A stretch of 64,000 bases of DNA from JAICJC01 sp963709425 (GCA_963709425.1 CAVPWG010000002.1:248001-312000); one strand, 5' to 3'; numbered from the stretch's first letter, positions 26,712 through 35,545 are shown. Notes: generated by a model from the letters alone, not told the origin. Numbers and translations are program-made.

Positions 26712-27072
26712 AAGGGGCGCTCGGCATCCAGCTCGAGCTCGAGAACGGTCCGCGCGCGCGGCGCGTGGCGAGCCGCGTTCGCCAGCGACTCCTGCGCGAT
26801 GCGGTAGACGGCAACGCCGACCGCCGGCGGGATACGAGCGATGTCCCCTTGCGTCCGCAGCTCGACGGCGAGGCCCGCAGAGTGTGCGTACTCGACGAGC
26901 GACGCGACCTCCCCGGCCGAGGGCAGCGGCGGTGCGACGCCTCCCGGCTCGTCGGCGCTTCGCAGCAGCCCGACGGTTCGACGTAGCTCATCCATGCTGC
27001 TGCGACCGAGCGCCTCGGCGGCTCGCAGCGCCTCTTCAGCCGACGCGGGGTCGCGGCGAAGCAACGACAAGG
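26712..27072 (-). pseudogene. Sensor histidine kinase fragment (NarL/HisKA_3 type)
   Basis: This is an internal piece of a histidine kinase. It runs from the dimerisation helix (LRRDPASAEEALRAAEAL, SSMDELRRTVGLLRSADEPG) to the ATPase N box (YRIAQESLANAARHAPRA) and stops after LELELDAERP. The phospho-acceptor histidine on one side and the G boxes on the other are lost, so it cannot be functional. Its upstream edge coincides with the DUF1801 fragment on the opposite strand, showing a recombination joint at about 27063-27072. Residues beyond 26712 toward the integrase are not recognisable. Confidence 0.7.
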
Positions 27073-27100
27073 CGAACCTCGACAAAGGCACCATGTGGCC
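27063..27100 (+). repeat. 38-base perfect inverted repeat, copy 1
   Basis: These 38 bases are identical to the reverse complement of 43332-43369. They are the shared coding sequence of two DUF1801-like copies 16 kb apart inside the island. Surrounding bases diverge, so the identical block is longer than codon constraint alone would predict. Confidence 0.85.
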
Positions 27101-27179
27101 CACTGCCTACGCTCTCAAGGAGTTGACTGCAGCCGACGAACCAAGGATCCGCGCCCTCGTGAAGCAAGCGGCGAGCTGA
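27064..27179 (+). pseudogene. C-terminal fragment of a DUF1801 (YdhG-like) protein
   Basis: Thirty-seven residues in frame (NDKANLDKGTMWPTAYALKE, then LVKQAAS and a stop at 27179) match the C-terminus of the complete-looking protein at 43253-43603 almost residue for residue. No start and no N-terminal two thirds are present. It abuts the kinase fragment on the other strand and marks a breakpoint. Confidence 0.75.
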
Positions 27180-27230
27180 CCAGTCAGCCCGACGCGCTCG
27201 ACGCGTGCCGCGGGTAGGCAGACGTCCTAC

Positions 27231-27665
27231 CCGTTCATGCCCGGCTGTACGTCGTCGAGGACGTTGTCGGCGCCGACAGGCTGTTCGATGAGCTATGGAG
27301 CGAGGAGCCGCCCGTCACAGCGCGTAACTCGCTCCACGTGCATAGCCAGGCTGCGCAAGGCACTCGGCGGGGATCGGGTCCTCTCCCAGGGGGCAGGCTA
27401 CCTCCTACGAGTCGAGCCCGGGGAACTCGACCTCGAGCGCTTCGAACCGGTGTTGGCGTAGGGTGGTGCCGACAACTTGAGGGAGGCGCTTTCACTCTGG
27501 CGCGGCCCGGGGCTCGCCGACTTCGCGAACGAGGGGTGGGCAAGGCCGGCCATCGCCCGGCTCGACGAGCTGCAGCTGACCGCGCTAGAAAAGCGTATGG
27601 ATGCCGAACTCGCGCTCGGCCTCCACTCGGAGTTGGTGGGCGAGCTGCGGCTTGTGTGGTCGTGA
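27231..27665 (+). pseudogene. AfsR/SARP-type regulator relic (winged helix plus BTAD start)
   Basis: Pieces of a SARP-family regulator lie in successive frames: VVGADRLFDELWSEEPPVTARNS (winged-helix DNA-binding domain), then LRKALGGDRVLSQGAGYLL, then LREALSLWRGPGLADF and ARLDELQLTALEKRMDAE of the bacterial transcriptional activation domain. At least two frame changes and the loss of both ends make it a pseudogene. Homology stops at about 27650 after HSELVGELR. Such regulators control antibiotic or pathway clusters, but no target is evident. Confidence 0.65.
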
Positions 27666-27747
27666 TCGCCCACGCCGCCACCGCTCCGGCGACGAGCGCG
27701 AGCGTCGTCCGGTTCCGGGGCGTGAGCCGCTCCGTCATCCAGGTCAT
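27650..27747 (-). pseudogene. N-terminal fragment of a membrane or secreted protein
   Basis: ATG 27747 or 27738 opens a short frame MTERLTPRNRTTLALVAG with a hydrophobic helix of about 18 residues (LALVAGAVAAWAITT). It then runs into the antisense of the BTAD relic at about 27655. The gene seems to have lost everything after its signal anchor. I cannot assign a family, and it may be chance. Confidence 0.25.
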
Positions 27748-27874
27748 CCCGTCTCCTTCCTGCTCTGCTCGCTCTCTAGACCTGCCGGAGCGCGAAAACT
27801 CGTCGCACGATGAGTTTTCGGGGTATCACCGGTCTCATCTGGTACTCCAGTAGTCCACGAGGAGGGGATCTGAG

Positions 27875-28612
27875 ATGTCGGAGCATACGATCGGAACTCG
27901 CGAGGAATGGCAGGCGGCCCGGGACGAGCTCGCGAAGCTTGAGGCCGATCAGGCAGTGCGGAACGAGGAGGTCAAGCGGAAGCGGCTCGAGCTTCCCTGG
28001 GTGCCGGTCGAGAAGGAGTACGAGTTCGACACCGACGACGGCAAGAGGACGCTGGCCGACCTCTTCGACGGGCGCTCGCAGCTGCTCGCCTACAACGTCA
28101 TGTTCGGCCCCGACTACACGCTCGGCGCCTGCCCGGGCTGTACCAGCCTGGCCGACGGGCTCGAGGGGTCGCTCGTCCACCTGAACCACCGCGACGTGAC
28201 CCTGATCTGCTTCTCGCGGGCGCCGATCGAACGGCTGACCGCCTACAAGCGGCGCATGGGGTGGGAGTTCCCGTACGTGTCTACCTACGACACCGACTTC
28301 GCATTCGACTTCGGCCTCGCGCTCACCGACGAACAGGCACAGGCCGTCCCCGAGATCACACAGATGGTCGAGAACCCGCCCGAGTGGCTCGAGGAGTGGT
28401 CAGGCCAGATCGGGGCCGAGCTGAAGGACGGGCTGCGCGAGAACCCCAGCTGGATCGCCTTCGCACGCGAGAACGGCACCGTCTACCACACCTACACGGT
28501 CTCGGCGCCCGACCCGTTCGTCGCGCCCTACTTCAGCTTCTTGGAGGAGCGACTGCCGAATCCGGCACCGTTCGAGTCCTTCGCGCGGCGGAAGGACGAG
28601 TACCCGGACTGA
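27875..28612 (+). CDS. DUF899 thioredoxin-like protein
   Basis: This 245-residue protein is of the DUF899 family, which has a thioredoxin-like fold. Landmarks are LPWVPVEKEYEFDT, LADLFDGRSQLL, YNVMFGP, a CPGC motif in LGACPGCTSLADG, and the C-terminal VYHTYTVSAPDPFVAPYFSF region ending in ARRKDEYPD. CPGC suggests redox or peroxide chemistry, which is not demonstrated for the family. A strong Shine-Dalgarno GAGGAGGGG lies eight bases before ATG 27875. The next gene starts 1 base after the stop, so they are one operon. The frame is intact despite relics on its left. Confidence 0.88.
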   Translation: MSEHTIGTREEWQAARDELAKLEADQAVRNEEVKRKRLELPWVPVEKEYEFDTDDGKRTLADLFDGRSQLLAYNVMFGPDYTLGACPGCTSLADGLEGSLVHLNHRDVTLICFSRAPIERLTAYKRRMGWEFPYVSTYDTDFAFDFGLALTDEQAQAVPEITQMVENPPEWLEEWSGQIGAELKDGLRENPSWIAFARENGTVYHTYTVSAPDPFVAPYFSFLEERLPNPAPFESFARRKDEYPD

Positions 28613-28613
28613 C

Positions 28614-29162
28614 ATGCGCCGGCTCATCCTTCAGACGAGCATCTCGATCGACGGATACGTAGCGGCACTCGACAGGTCGCACCCGTGGAACGAGGGCGGT
28701 GGCGGCGACGACGCCGTCAAGCGCTGGATCCTCGACTCGGTTGCGGCCGCGGGCGCGCACCTGATGGGCCGGGTCACCTACGAGGAGATGGCCTCGGTCT
28801 GGCCGACATCGACGAGCGACTTCGCGCGGCCCATGAACGAGATCCCGAAGGTCGTCTTCTCGAAGACCCTGGAGCATGCCGACTGGGCCGAGACGCGCAT
28901 CGCCAGCGGCGACCTTGCCGAGGAGATCGGGCGCCTCAAGCGCGAACCGGGGAACGACCTGATCGCCTACGGCGGCGCCATGTTCGACCAGGCCCTCTCC
29001 CGGCTCGGGCTGGTCGACGAGTACCGGCTGATGGTCCAGCCCGCGGCGCTCGGTGCAGGCCTCCCGCTGTTCAAGGATCTCCCCGCGCCGCTGCAGCTCG
29101 AGCTCGTCGAGGCGACCACATACCCGAACGGCCTGGCCATCCACATCTACCGGTCGCGCTGA
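28614..29162 (+). CDS. Dihydrofolate-reductase-family protein (RibD C-terminal fold), copy 1
   Basis: This 182-residue protein has the DHFR/RibD-C fold. The N-terminal strand LILQTSISIDGYVA, HLMGRVTYEEMASVWP, VVFSKTLEHADW, LIAYGGAMFDQALSRLGLVDEY and a C-terminal beta strand are standard. True DHFR and RibD activities are unlikely for such stand-alone copies. They are usually called NADPH-dependent reductases of unknown substrate. It sits between DUF899 and a second copy on the same strand and is probably cotranscribed. Confidence 0.88.
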   Translation: MRRLILQTSISIDGYVAALDRSHPWNEGGGGDDAVKRWILDSVAAAGAHLMGRVTYEEMASVWPTSTSDFARPMNEIPKVVFSKTLEHADWAETRIASGDLAEEIGRLKREPGNDLIAYGGAMFDQALSRLGLVDEYRLMVQPAALGAGLPLFKDLPAPLQLELVEATTYPNGLAIHIYRSR

Positions 29163-29175
29163 CCAGGGCACGACC

Positions 29176-29733
29176 ATGATCGACATCGAACCGCAGACCG
29201 CAGCGGGTAAGGTGCTCCTCCACTTCCTGATCTCCCTCGACGGCTTCGTGGCCGGACCGGGGCACTCGATGGACTGGATGGCCGGCATCACCAACCGGCC
29301 CGGCCTGGTCGACGAGTACATCGAGACCACGGGCGCCGTGCTGGCTGGCCGAGACGGCTTCGACAGCGCCATCGGCGACTCCCGGCCGTACGGCCGGAAG
29401 TGGAAGGGGCCGATCTTCGTGCTCACCCACCACCCCGAGGACGCGCGTCCCGCCCCCGACATCACGTTCCTGGACTGCTCCGTGGAGGAGGCGGTGCGGA
29501 TCGGCCTAGAAGCCGCCGGCGGGAAGAACCTCGAGGTGTTCTCGCCCACCATCGGCAAGCAGCTTCTGGATCGGGGCCTGATCGACGAGCTCGACCTTCA
29601 CCTCGCTCCGGTGCTGCTCGGCGACGGAATCCGGCTCTACGACGCCCCCGGATCGCGGCCCGTACGGCTTGAGCGGGTCGGCACCGAGCCGACGCTCACC
29701 GCGAGCGTGCGCTACCGGCCCGCTACGGCCTAA
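29176..29733 (+). CDS. Dihydrofolate-reductase-family protein, copy 2
   Basis: This 185-residue member has HFLISLDGFVAGPG, MDWMAG, AVLAGRDGFDS, IFVLTHHPED, FSPTIGKQLLDRGLIDEL and APVLLGDGIRLY. It differs from copy 1 in the active-site strand but keeps the NADPH-binding GKQL loop position. ATG 29176 is 13 bases after copy 1. Its stop overlaps that of copy 3 on the other strand by 4 bases. The substrate is unknown. Confidence 0.88.
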   Translation: MIDIEPQTAAGKVLLHFLISLDGFVAGPGHSMDWMAGITNRPGLVDEYIETTGAVLAGRDGFDSAIGDSRPYGRKWKGPIFVLTHHPEDARPAPDITFLDCSVEEAVRIGLEAAGGKNLEVFSPTIGKQLLDRGLIDELDLHLAPVLLGDGIRLYDAPGSRPVRLERVGTEPTLTASVRYRPATA

Positions 29734-30278
29734 GCCGGCAGGCCGTAGCCGAGGTAGACGACGCCGTTCTCATAGGAGGCGCTGGCCGCAAGGGCCAGCT
29801 TCTTCGGCGCGGCGCCGTCGGGGAAGAGGCGCGGGCCGGCCCCGCGGGTGAGCGGGTAGACGAACAGGTGCAGCTCGTCGACGAGGTCATCGGCAAGCAT
29901 CGCGCGGACGAGCGTTCCGCTGCCGCTGACGTAGAGGTCGCCGTCGGCCTCCTGCTTGAGCCGGCGGATGGCGGCGGGGTCGTACGGCCCGATCACCGTC
30001 GAGTTCCGCCACGTCGTCGTGCTGAGCGTTCCCGAGACGACGTACTTCGGGCTGTCGTTGAAGAACGGCGCCCCTGGATCGTCGTCGGCGGTTCGGGTCG
30101 ACCACGCGGGCTCGAACATCTCGTAGGTCGTGCGACCGAGGAGGAGGCCCCGGCAACCCGCCATCGCCGCACCGATCGCTTCCCCCATCTTCGGGTCGAA
30201 GCCGTACTCGGCCGTCCAGGTCGGCTCGTCGATCACGCCGTCCAGGCTGATGAACTCGTGCACGTTGACCGCTCCCAT
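29730..30278 (-). CDS. Dihydrofolate-reductase-family protein, copy 3
   Basis: This member has 182 residues from ATG 30278, with GTG 30287 as an alternative. It shows HEFISLDGVIDEP, LLLGRTTYEMFEPAW, PKYVVSGTLSTTTW, LYVSGSGTLVRAMLADDLVDELHLFVYPLTRGAGPRLF. It is convergent with copy 2 and divergent from the truncated SDR gene. No Shine-Dalgarno is seen, so leaderless translation is possible. The substrate is unknown. Confidence 0.88.
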   Translation of the reverse strand: MGAVNVHEFISLDGVIDEPTWTAEYGFDPKMGEAIGAAMAGCRGLLLGRTTYEMFEPAWSTRTADDDPGAPFFNDSPKYVVSGTLSTTTWRNSTVIGPYDPAAIRRLKQEADGDLYVSGSGTLVRAMLADDLVDELHLFVYPLTRGAGPRLFPDGAAPKKLALAASASYENGVVYLGYGLPA

Positions 30279-30358
30279 CGCAGACACCGTAGCGAACCCA
30301 TGTCCCCTCCGGCGGCGCCCGTTCGTCGGCCGTGTGAGACCGACGAATGGAGAGAGTC

Positions 30359-30623
30359 ATGAAGATCGCAGTTACAGGCGCAACCGGGAGGCTCGGCCGC
30401 CATGTGGTCGACGTCCTCGAGGCCCAGGGCCACGACGTCGTCTCGATCGCGCGTTCCACCGGAGTGGACGTGATCACGCGCCAGGGGCTCGCGGAGGCCC
30501 TCACCGGGGTGGACACCATCATCGACGCCGCCACGCAGCCGTCGCCCGACCAGGACGCCGCGACGGCGTTCTTCACGGCCGCGGCGCGCAACATCCAGGA
30601 GGCCGGCGAGCGGGCCGGTTTGT
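30359..30623 (+). pseudogene. NAD(P)-binding SDR/NmrA-like protein, C-terminally truncated
   Basis: About 88 residues of the N-terminal Rossmann domain remain (MKIAVTGATGRLGRHVVDVL, HDVVSIARSTGVDV, GVDTIIDAATQP, ARNIQEAGERAG). GGAGAGAG is a good ribosome-binding site before ATG 30359, with ATG 30347 also in frame. After GERAG homology stops abruptly and the frame enters the antisense of another gene's 5' end, so the NmrA substrate domain is gone. The break is a recombination joint at about 30620. Confidence 0.75.
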
Positions 30624-30624
30624 C

Positions 30625-30684
30625 GTCCCACTCGTCATGCGCACCTGCGCCGCCGCCCTGGATGAACAGGATCTGCCGAGTCAC
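30625..30684 (-). pseudogene. N-terminal fragment of a serine hydrolase
   Basis: Twenty residues read MTRQILFIQGGGAGAHDEWD, the start of a family of small alpha/beta serine hydrolases (the HGG-like oxyanion loop GGGAGAHDEWD). The frame then runs into the antisense of the truncated SDR gene, so the rest is missing. Joint and fragment share the same breakpoint near 30620. Confidence 0.55.
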
Positions 30685-30957
30685 TGATGGAAATGCTCAG
30701 TCGATGTCACGATTTCGGTCGATTACCCGCTCACGGCGGCCGAAAACGTGGATCGATGCCTCGACGCGGGCGCTCACCCGCGCCCGCGGCCGGTGCGCGC
30801 GCCGGCCGCATTACGTTCGCACCTCGTTGCCAGCCGTAAACGCGGTGGTCCAGGCGCTTCTGGAGCCCCGATTCGGGCGCTTCGTGAGCCGGCCGTAATC
30901 ATCCCCGCCTCGGGGCGGACCTCGCAGCACTCACGCGTGCGCAGTCAAGGTGCTGCC

Positions 30958-31029
30958 GGAAGGGAGCTCCAGCGCAAGCTCGCGCTCGGCCGGCCGCTGC
31001 GCGTCAAGTTTGGCATCGACCCCATAGCT
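30958..31029 (+). pseudogene. Tyrosyl-tRNA synthetase fragment
   Basis: Twenty-four residues (GRELQRKLALGRPLRVKFGI and DPIA) match the segment just before the HIGH motif in bacterial TyrRS, where the consensus is close to LRVKLGIDPTAPDIHLGH. Homology ends before HLGH. No other part of tyrS is visible around it. It is probably a small fragment carried by recombination, unless it is a chance match. Confidence 0.4.
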
Positions 31030-31064
31030 CGCGAGTATCTGCTGCCGCTGTCGCGTGGCGGCGC

Positions 31065-31661
31065 TCACCGCTGGACGCGGTAATGCAGGTGGGTTACGCC
31101 GCCGCCGCCCTCGAGGACGCGCGTCCGTTCCAGCTCGATCTGCTCGGCCGGGAGGCCCTCGAACAGCCGACGGCCCTGGCCGAAGAGGACGGGGATCACG
31201 TGCAGCTCGAGTTCGTCAAGGACGCCGGCGGCGAGCGCGAGCTGCGCGGTGCCGGCGCCGTGGACGAGGACATCCCTGTCCCCAGCTGCCTCCTTGGCCC
31301 GGGCCATCGCCGTCGCGACGTCGTCCACGAACGTGATCAGCGGCCACTGCCGGGCCTCCTCGGGCGGCTCCCTGCGGCTGAGGATGAAGATCCGGACGCC
31401 GTCGTGGTGGTCGCCGGTCCAGTAGCCGGCCGGCTCGACCGTTCCGCGTCCAGCGACGACTGCGCCCGTGCTCATGAGCTCGTCGAACACCCGGCCGTTG
31501 ACGCCGCCCGGGCTGGCGGCCTTGTGGCCCGGGGCGCCACCGGCAAAGACCCATTCGTGCAGGCGCTGCCCGCCGTCGCCGAGCCCGTTCTCCCGCTTCT
31601 CGTTGGGGCCAGCGATGAAGCCGTCGAGAGACATTGACATGTCGAGGACCGTGGCGGACAT
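31065..31661 (-). CDS. Dihydrofolate-reductase-family protein, copy 4
   Basis: This 198-residue protein has VLDMSMSLDGFIAGPNEKREN, LMSTGAVVAGRGTVEPAGYW, IFILSRREPPEE, VLVHGAGTAQLALAAGVLDEL and HVIPVLFGQGRRLFEGL. It is the fourth member of the fold within 3 kb and the closest to RibD-C-type actinobacterial proteins of unknown substrate. The gene is intact between the TyrRS fragment and the cyclase gene, which it faces divergently across 218 bases. Confidence 0.88.
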   Translation of the reverse strand: MSATVLDMSMSLDGFIAGPNEKRENGLGDGGQRLHEWVFAGGAPGHKAASPGGVNGRVFDELMSTGAVVAGRGTVEPAGYWTGDHHDGVRIFILSRREPPEEARQWPLITFVDDVATAMARAKEAAGDRDVLVHGAGTAQLALAAGVLDELELHVIPVLFGQGRRLFEGLPAEQIELERTRVLEGGGGVTHLHYRVQR

Positions 31662-31866
31662 TGCGACTCCTTGGACGAGGAGGCAGAACGCCGAATGGAG
31701 GGATTCGACTAGGCGCCTTCGATCCGGCAGGTTACACCGGACAGTCGATGAGGGTGCGCCGCGCGGCTACCTGAACCTCCCCCAAATGGCTCGCCAGATT
31801 CATGGGTCGGCTTCTCGAAATCTCAACGTCTTGCACTTCGATAAGCGGCGTATCCATCACCATTAG

Positions 31867-31872
31867 TAGACT
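31867..31872 (+). promoter_or_regulatory. -10 box (TAGACT) for the leaderless cyclase gene
   Basis: TAGACT ends seven bases before GTG 31880. Transcription would therefore start at the GTG, which argues for that codon as the start and for leaderless translation. No clear -35 is seen. Confidence 0.4.
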
Positions 31873-31879
31873 CGCCGGA

Positions 31880-34751
31880 GTGGAGACGGATTCGCGGCCG
31901 CATGCGACCATGGGCGACGCGTCGGATCTGCGCTCCTTCCTGATCGCCGACGTCCGGGGCTATACCCGGTTTACGAACGAGCGTGGCGATGAGGCGGCCT
32001 CCCAGCTCGCGGGCCGGTTCGCAGGCCTGACACGCGACGCCGTCGCCGAGTACGGCGGCACGCTCCTCGAGCTGCGTGGCGACGAGGCGCTTTGCGTCTT
32101 CTCGTCCGCGCGCCAAGCGATCCGGGCGGCGGTCGAGCTGCAGCGCAGATTCCGAGAACGGACGGACGAGCAGCCGGCCTTCCCGCTCGGCGTCGGCATG
32201 GGCTTGGACGCGGGCGAGGCGGTGCCGACCGAGGGTGGCTACCGCGGCGGTGCGCTGAACCTGGCGGCGCGACTGTGCAGCATCGCCGTCCCCGGCCAGA
32301 TCCTCGCCAGCGAGGCGATTGTCCATCTGGCCCGGCACGTACCCGGAGTCGAGTTCCACCCCCGCAAGCGCGCGCACCTGAAGGGACTCGACAGGCCCGT
32401 CAACGTCATCGAGATCGTCCCCGACGAGCCGCTGCCTCCGGCTCCTGAGCCGCACCGGCCCCGCCGCCTTCGTCGTACGGTCGCAAGCGCTATCGCGCTC
32501 GTGCTGTGCGTCGCGGTCGTCGTCGGCGCGGCAGCGTGGCACTTCTCCCGATCCGGCCGACCAGCGGCGATTCCCGGCAACTCGGTGGTCTCGATCGGGA
32601 CCGCGTCGAACGATGTCAGTGCGCCGGTCGGGGTGGGGACGACGCCGGCTGCGGTGGCCGCCGGGGACGGTTCCGTATGGGTGCTGAACGCCGACGATCG
32701 GACGTTGTCGCGCGTCGACCCGAAGACCGGCGAGGCCGCTCCACCCAGGGCGCTGCCGGGTGTCGGAACACCCGTGGCGATCGCAGTCGGCGAGGGGTCG
32801 CTCTGGGTGGTCACGGCGGTCCAGCGTACGTCGTCGCAGGTGCGACTGGCGGTCTCCTCCGCCGAGGTGCTGAAGCTCGACGCCCGCACGGCCGTTGAGT
32901 TCCCGCGCAGCCGGGTTCGGCTTTCCCAGCCGCCGGAACGCTCGTTCACCGGGCAAGGGAATATCAGAGTCGCCGCCGGCGGCGGCCGCGTCTGGGTCGT
33001 GAACCCTGCCCGATCGGTGTCGGCGATTGACCCGGTACACAACGCGGTGATCGGCACGGCGACCGACGTGGACGCCGGTGCGCTCGCGCTCGACGGCAGG
33101 AGCGCGTGGGTGGTCGACGCCGGCCCGGCCATCACACGGATCGACGGTACCGCCGCGGTGCGACAGCGGATCAAGGTGCCAGCGATCAGCCTCAGCTCGC
33201 TCGTGATCGCCGACGGGGCGGCCTGGGCAGTCGATCCGTACGGGGGCCTGCTCTACCGCGTGGAGCTGCACGGCCAGCACGTCGTGACGACTGTGCCGGT
33301 CGGGCCGGGAGCGGAGTCCGTCGCCGCGGGAACGAGTGCGATCTGGGTGGCCAATCCGGTCGCCGGCGTCGTGCTCCGGATCGACCCTCGCCGACAGCGG
33401 ATCGTGGCGCGCGTCTCGCTGGGGAACCCACCGCTCAGCCTCGCGGCAACCGAGGATCGTCTCTGGGTGACGGTCGGCGGTGCGCGCGATGCCACAACGT
33501 CGGCGGCGTCTTCTTGCGACGACGTCTTCTACCGGGGCCCCGGATCGCCCGACCGGCTCATCGTGTCGGACTTCCCGATGCAGGGCGCTGTATCGCCCAC
33601 CACCCTCCCGATGACCGCGGCCATCCGGCTCATGCTCGTGCAGCACCGGTTCCGAGCCGGGCCGTACACGATCGGCTATCAGGCGTGCGACGACTCAACC
33701 GCGCTATCTGGGAACTACGACCTCGGAAAGTGCGTCGCCAACGCCAAATCCTACGCTGCCAACCCTTCCGTGATCGGCGTTGTTGGCGCCCACAACTCCG
33801 CGTGCTCGGCGAGCGAACTGCCGATTCTGAACGGCGCCGCGGGTGGCAGCGTCCCGATGGTGTCGCCGACGAATTTCGGAGATCAACCTGACGCACGAGT
33901 ACAAGGACATCCCCGGTGGTACCGGCGGCCTGTACCCGACCGGGGTGCGGAGCTACGCCCGCGTGTTTCCGGCCAACGACGCCCAGGCGGCGGCGCAGGC
34001 GATGCTGCTCACGCGTCTCGGCCGCCACCGGGTGGCCGTGGTCCAAGCGGCACGGGATCCTTACGCTACCTCCATCGCAGTCTCGTTTGGCCACGCTGCT
34101 CGGCGACTCTCACTCCGCATTGTGCGCACGACGGTCTGGGACGAGCGGCGCTTGACTGCGGCCGTCCTCGCTGACCGCATCCGCCGCTCCCGCGCCGACG
34201 CGGTGGTGCTGGCGGGCCTGCTCAACTTCGGCATTAGCGCGGATGTCGTGGCCCAGCTTCGCGCCACGCTGGGGCCGCGTGTGGCGCTGGTGGGAGACGA
34301 CGGATTCCTGCCCATCCCAGTGTTGTTGCGCGAAAGCCGGGGCCTCGCGCGCGGCATGTACATCACCGCTGCAGCGGCCTTCCCGGCAAACCTCCCCGCG
34401 ACCGGTCGCGATTTTCTCCGCAGGCTTGCAACGGCATATCCCGAGCAGCCGCGGAGCGGGTTCGCCGCCTATGCGGCCGAGGCAGCCGATGTTCTGCTCG
34501 CTGCGGTCGCGCGCTCCGACGGGACGCGCCGCTCGGTGACCGCCGAGCTGCTCGGTGTGCGACTCGAGGACGGACCGCTCGGAAAACTCTCGCTCGACGC
34601 TCAAGGCGATCCGGTCGAGCCGAAGGTGTCCGTGTTCCGCGTCTCACCGGGCGGACATATTGACGGGCTGCCGTTCGACTACCAGGACTCCGTCCTCACG
34701 ACCGTCCTCACGCCCAAAGTTGATCTCGCCAAGGCCGGCGCTGCGGACTGA
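31880..34751 (+). CDS. Class III nucleotide cyclase fused to TM helix, beta-propeller and periplasmic ligand-binding domain (one apparent frameshift)
   Basis: This receptor-like fusion has about 956 residues after repair. Residues 15-180 form a class III adenylate/guanylate cyclase catalytic domain. Metal-binding Asp24 (IADVRGYT) and Asp68 (LRGDEAL) and the transition-state pair Asn127/Arg131 (LNLAARL) are all present, so it is probably active. One membrane helix follows at about 200-220. Outside are YVTN/NHL-type beta-propeller repeats (WVLNADDRTLSRVDP, WVVNPARSVSAIDP) to about 560. Last comes a type 1 periplasmic-binding fold like branched-chain amino acid receptors (IGYQACDD, VGAHNSACS). 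The frame breaks at about 33878 (one extra T) and ends at 34751. A single polypeptide linking ligand sensing to cyclic nucleotide synthesis is inferred. Confidence 0.82.
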
Positions 34752-34831
34752 GCCGACCCGGGCGCGAAGTGCCTGTGGCTGCGACGGTTGTTGCATCTGT
34801 TTCTTGCCGGTGAGAAGATCGCACCTCCGTC

Positions 34832-35102
34832 GAGCCCAACCTGCAGGCGTCCGACCTCGCCAGGGTGATCCAGCGAACGCTCGTGGTGTTGTCCGATGAT
34901 GACCTGGTGACTCTGACCCATGCCGTCGAGAGGTACGAGGCGCTGCCCACCGCGGAGCTCGCGGTCGTGCCCGGCACGTCGCACTTCCTCACCCAGGAGA
35001 AGCCGCACCCTCGTAACCCACCTGGTGCTCGACTTCCTCACCACCGACCCGGTGCAAATGGTGGCGCCGATCAGGCGCGCCAGCCGCCAAGCTGAACGCT
35101 AG
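34832..35102 (+). pseudogene. Alpha/beta hydrolase, C-terminal remnant
   Basis: The last 90 residues of an alpha/beta hydrolase are recognisable: TLVVLSDDDLVTL (acid loop), ELAVVPGTSHFLTQEKP with the catalytic His, then after one extra base near 35005 LVTHLVLDFLTTDP and a stop at 35102. The nucleophile elbow and N-terminus are absent. It is convergent with the DUF1707 gene, overlapping it by 4 bases. Confidence 0.65.
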
Positions 35103-35530
35103 CGCGGGCCACAACCCCAAGCGTTCCATCCGTAGCCGTGACCCCACGAGCGCCAGAGCAGCGGGCGGAGGACGACCAGGAAGATCAGGGGGACGGCGAG
35201 CCAGAACAGGTGGCCGCCGCTGAGGGCGATGGCCGCGATGATGGCCAGTGGCAGCAGCGCGAACGGCCATGGACGCCAGCGCCGCGACCGGCTCATCAGC
35301 CGTGGTTCGCCCGAAGCTCCAGGGAGGTCGGCGACGAGCTGATCGAGGTCGGCGTAGGTCTTCGCCGCCATGCTGCGGTCGAGACGCTCCTGGAACTCAT
35401 CGCCGTCGAGCCGGCCGGCGACGTGCTGTTCGCGGAGGATCTCGGCGACCGCTTCGCGCTCGCTGTCGCCGACCCGGAGCCTGCGGTCGCGCGGCCCTCG
35501 GTGGCGGTCGTAGCCCTGCTCATCTGGCAT
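35099..35530 (-). CDS. DUF1707 (SHOCT-like) membrane protein
   Basis: This 143-residue protein has an N-terminal DUF1707 domain (RVGDSEREAVAEILREQHVA, GRLDGDEFQERLDRSMAAKTYADLDQLVADLP) that may bind membrane or partner proteins. Two C-terminal hydrophobic helices (WPFALLPLAIIAAIAL and FWLAVPLIFLVVL) and a glycine/tryptophan-rich tail follow. AAAGGA gives a good ribosome-binding site before ATG 35530. It is the last gene of the MarR-controlled efflux operon, 15 bases after the permease. DUF1707 proteins often accompany ABC exporters in actinobacteria; their role is unknown. Confidence 0.88.
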   Translation of the reverse strand: MPDEQGYDRHRGPRDRRLRVGDSEREAVAEILREQHVAGRLDGDEFQERLDRSMAAKTYADLDQLVADLPGASGEPRLMSRSRRWRPWPFALLPLAIIAAIALSGGHLFWLAVPLIFLVVLRPLLWRSWGHGYGWNAWGCGPR

Positions 35531-35545
35531 GTCGATCCTTTCGGT

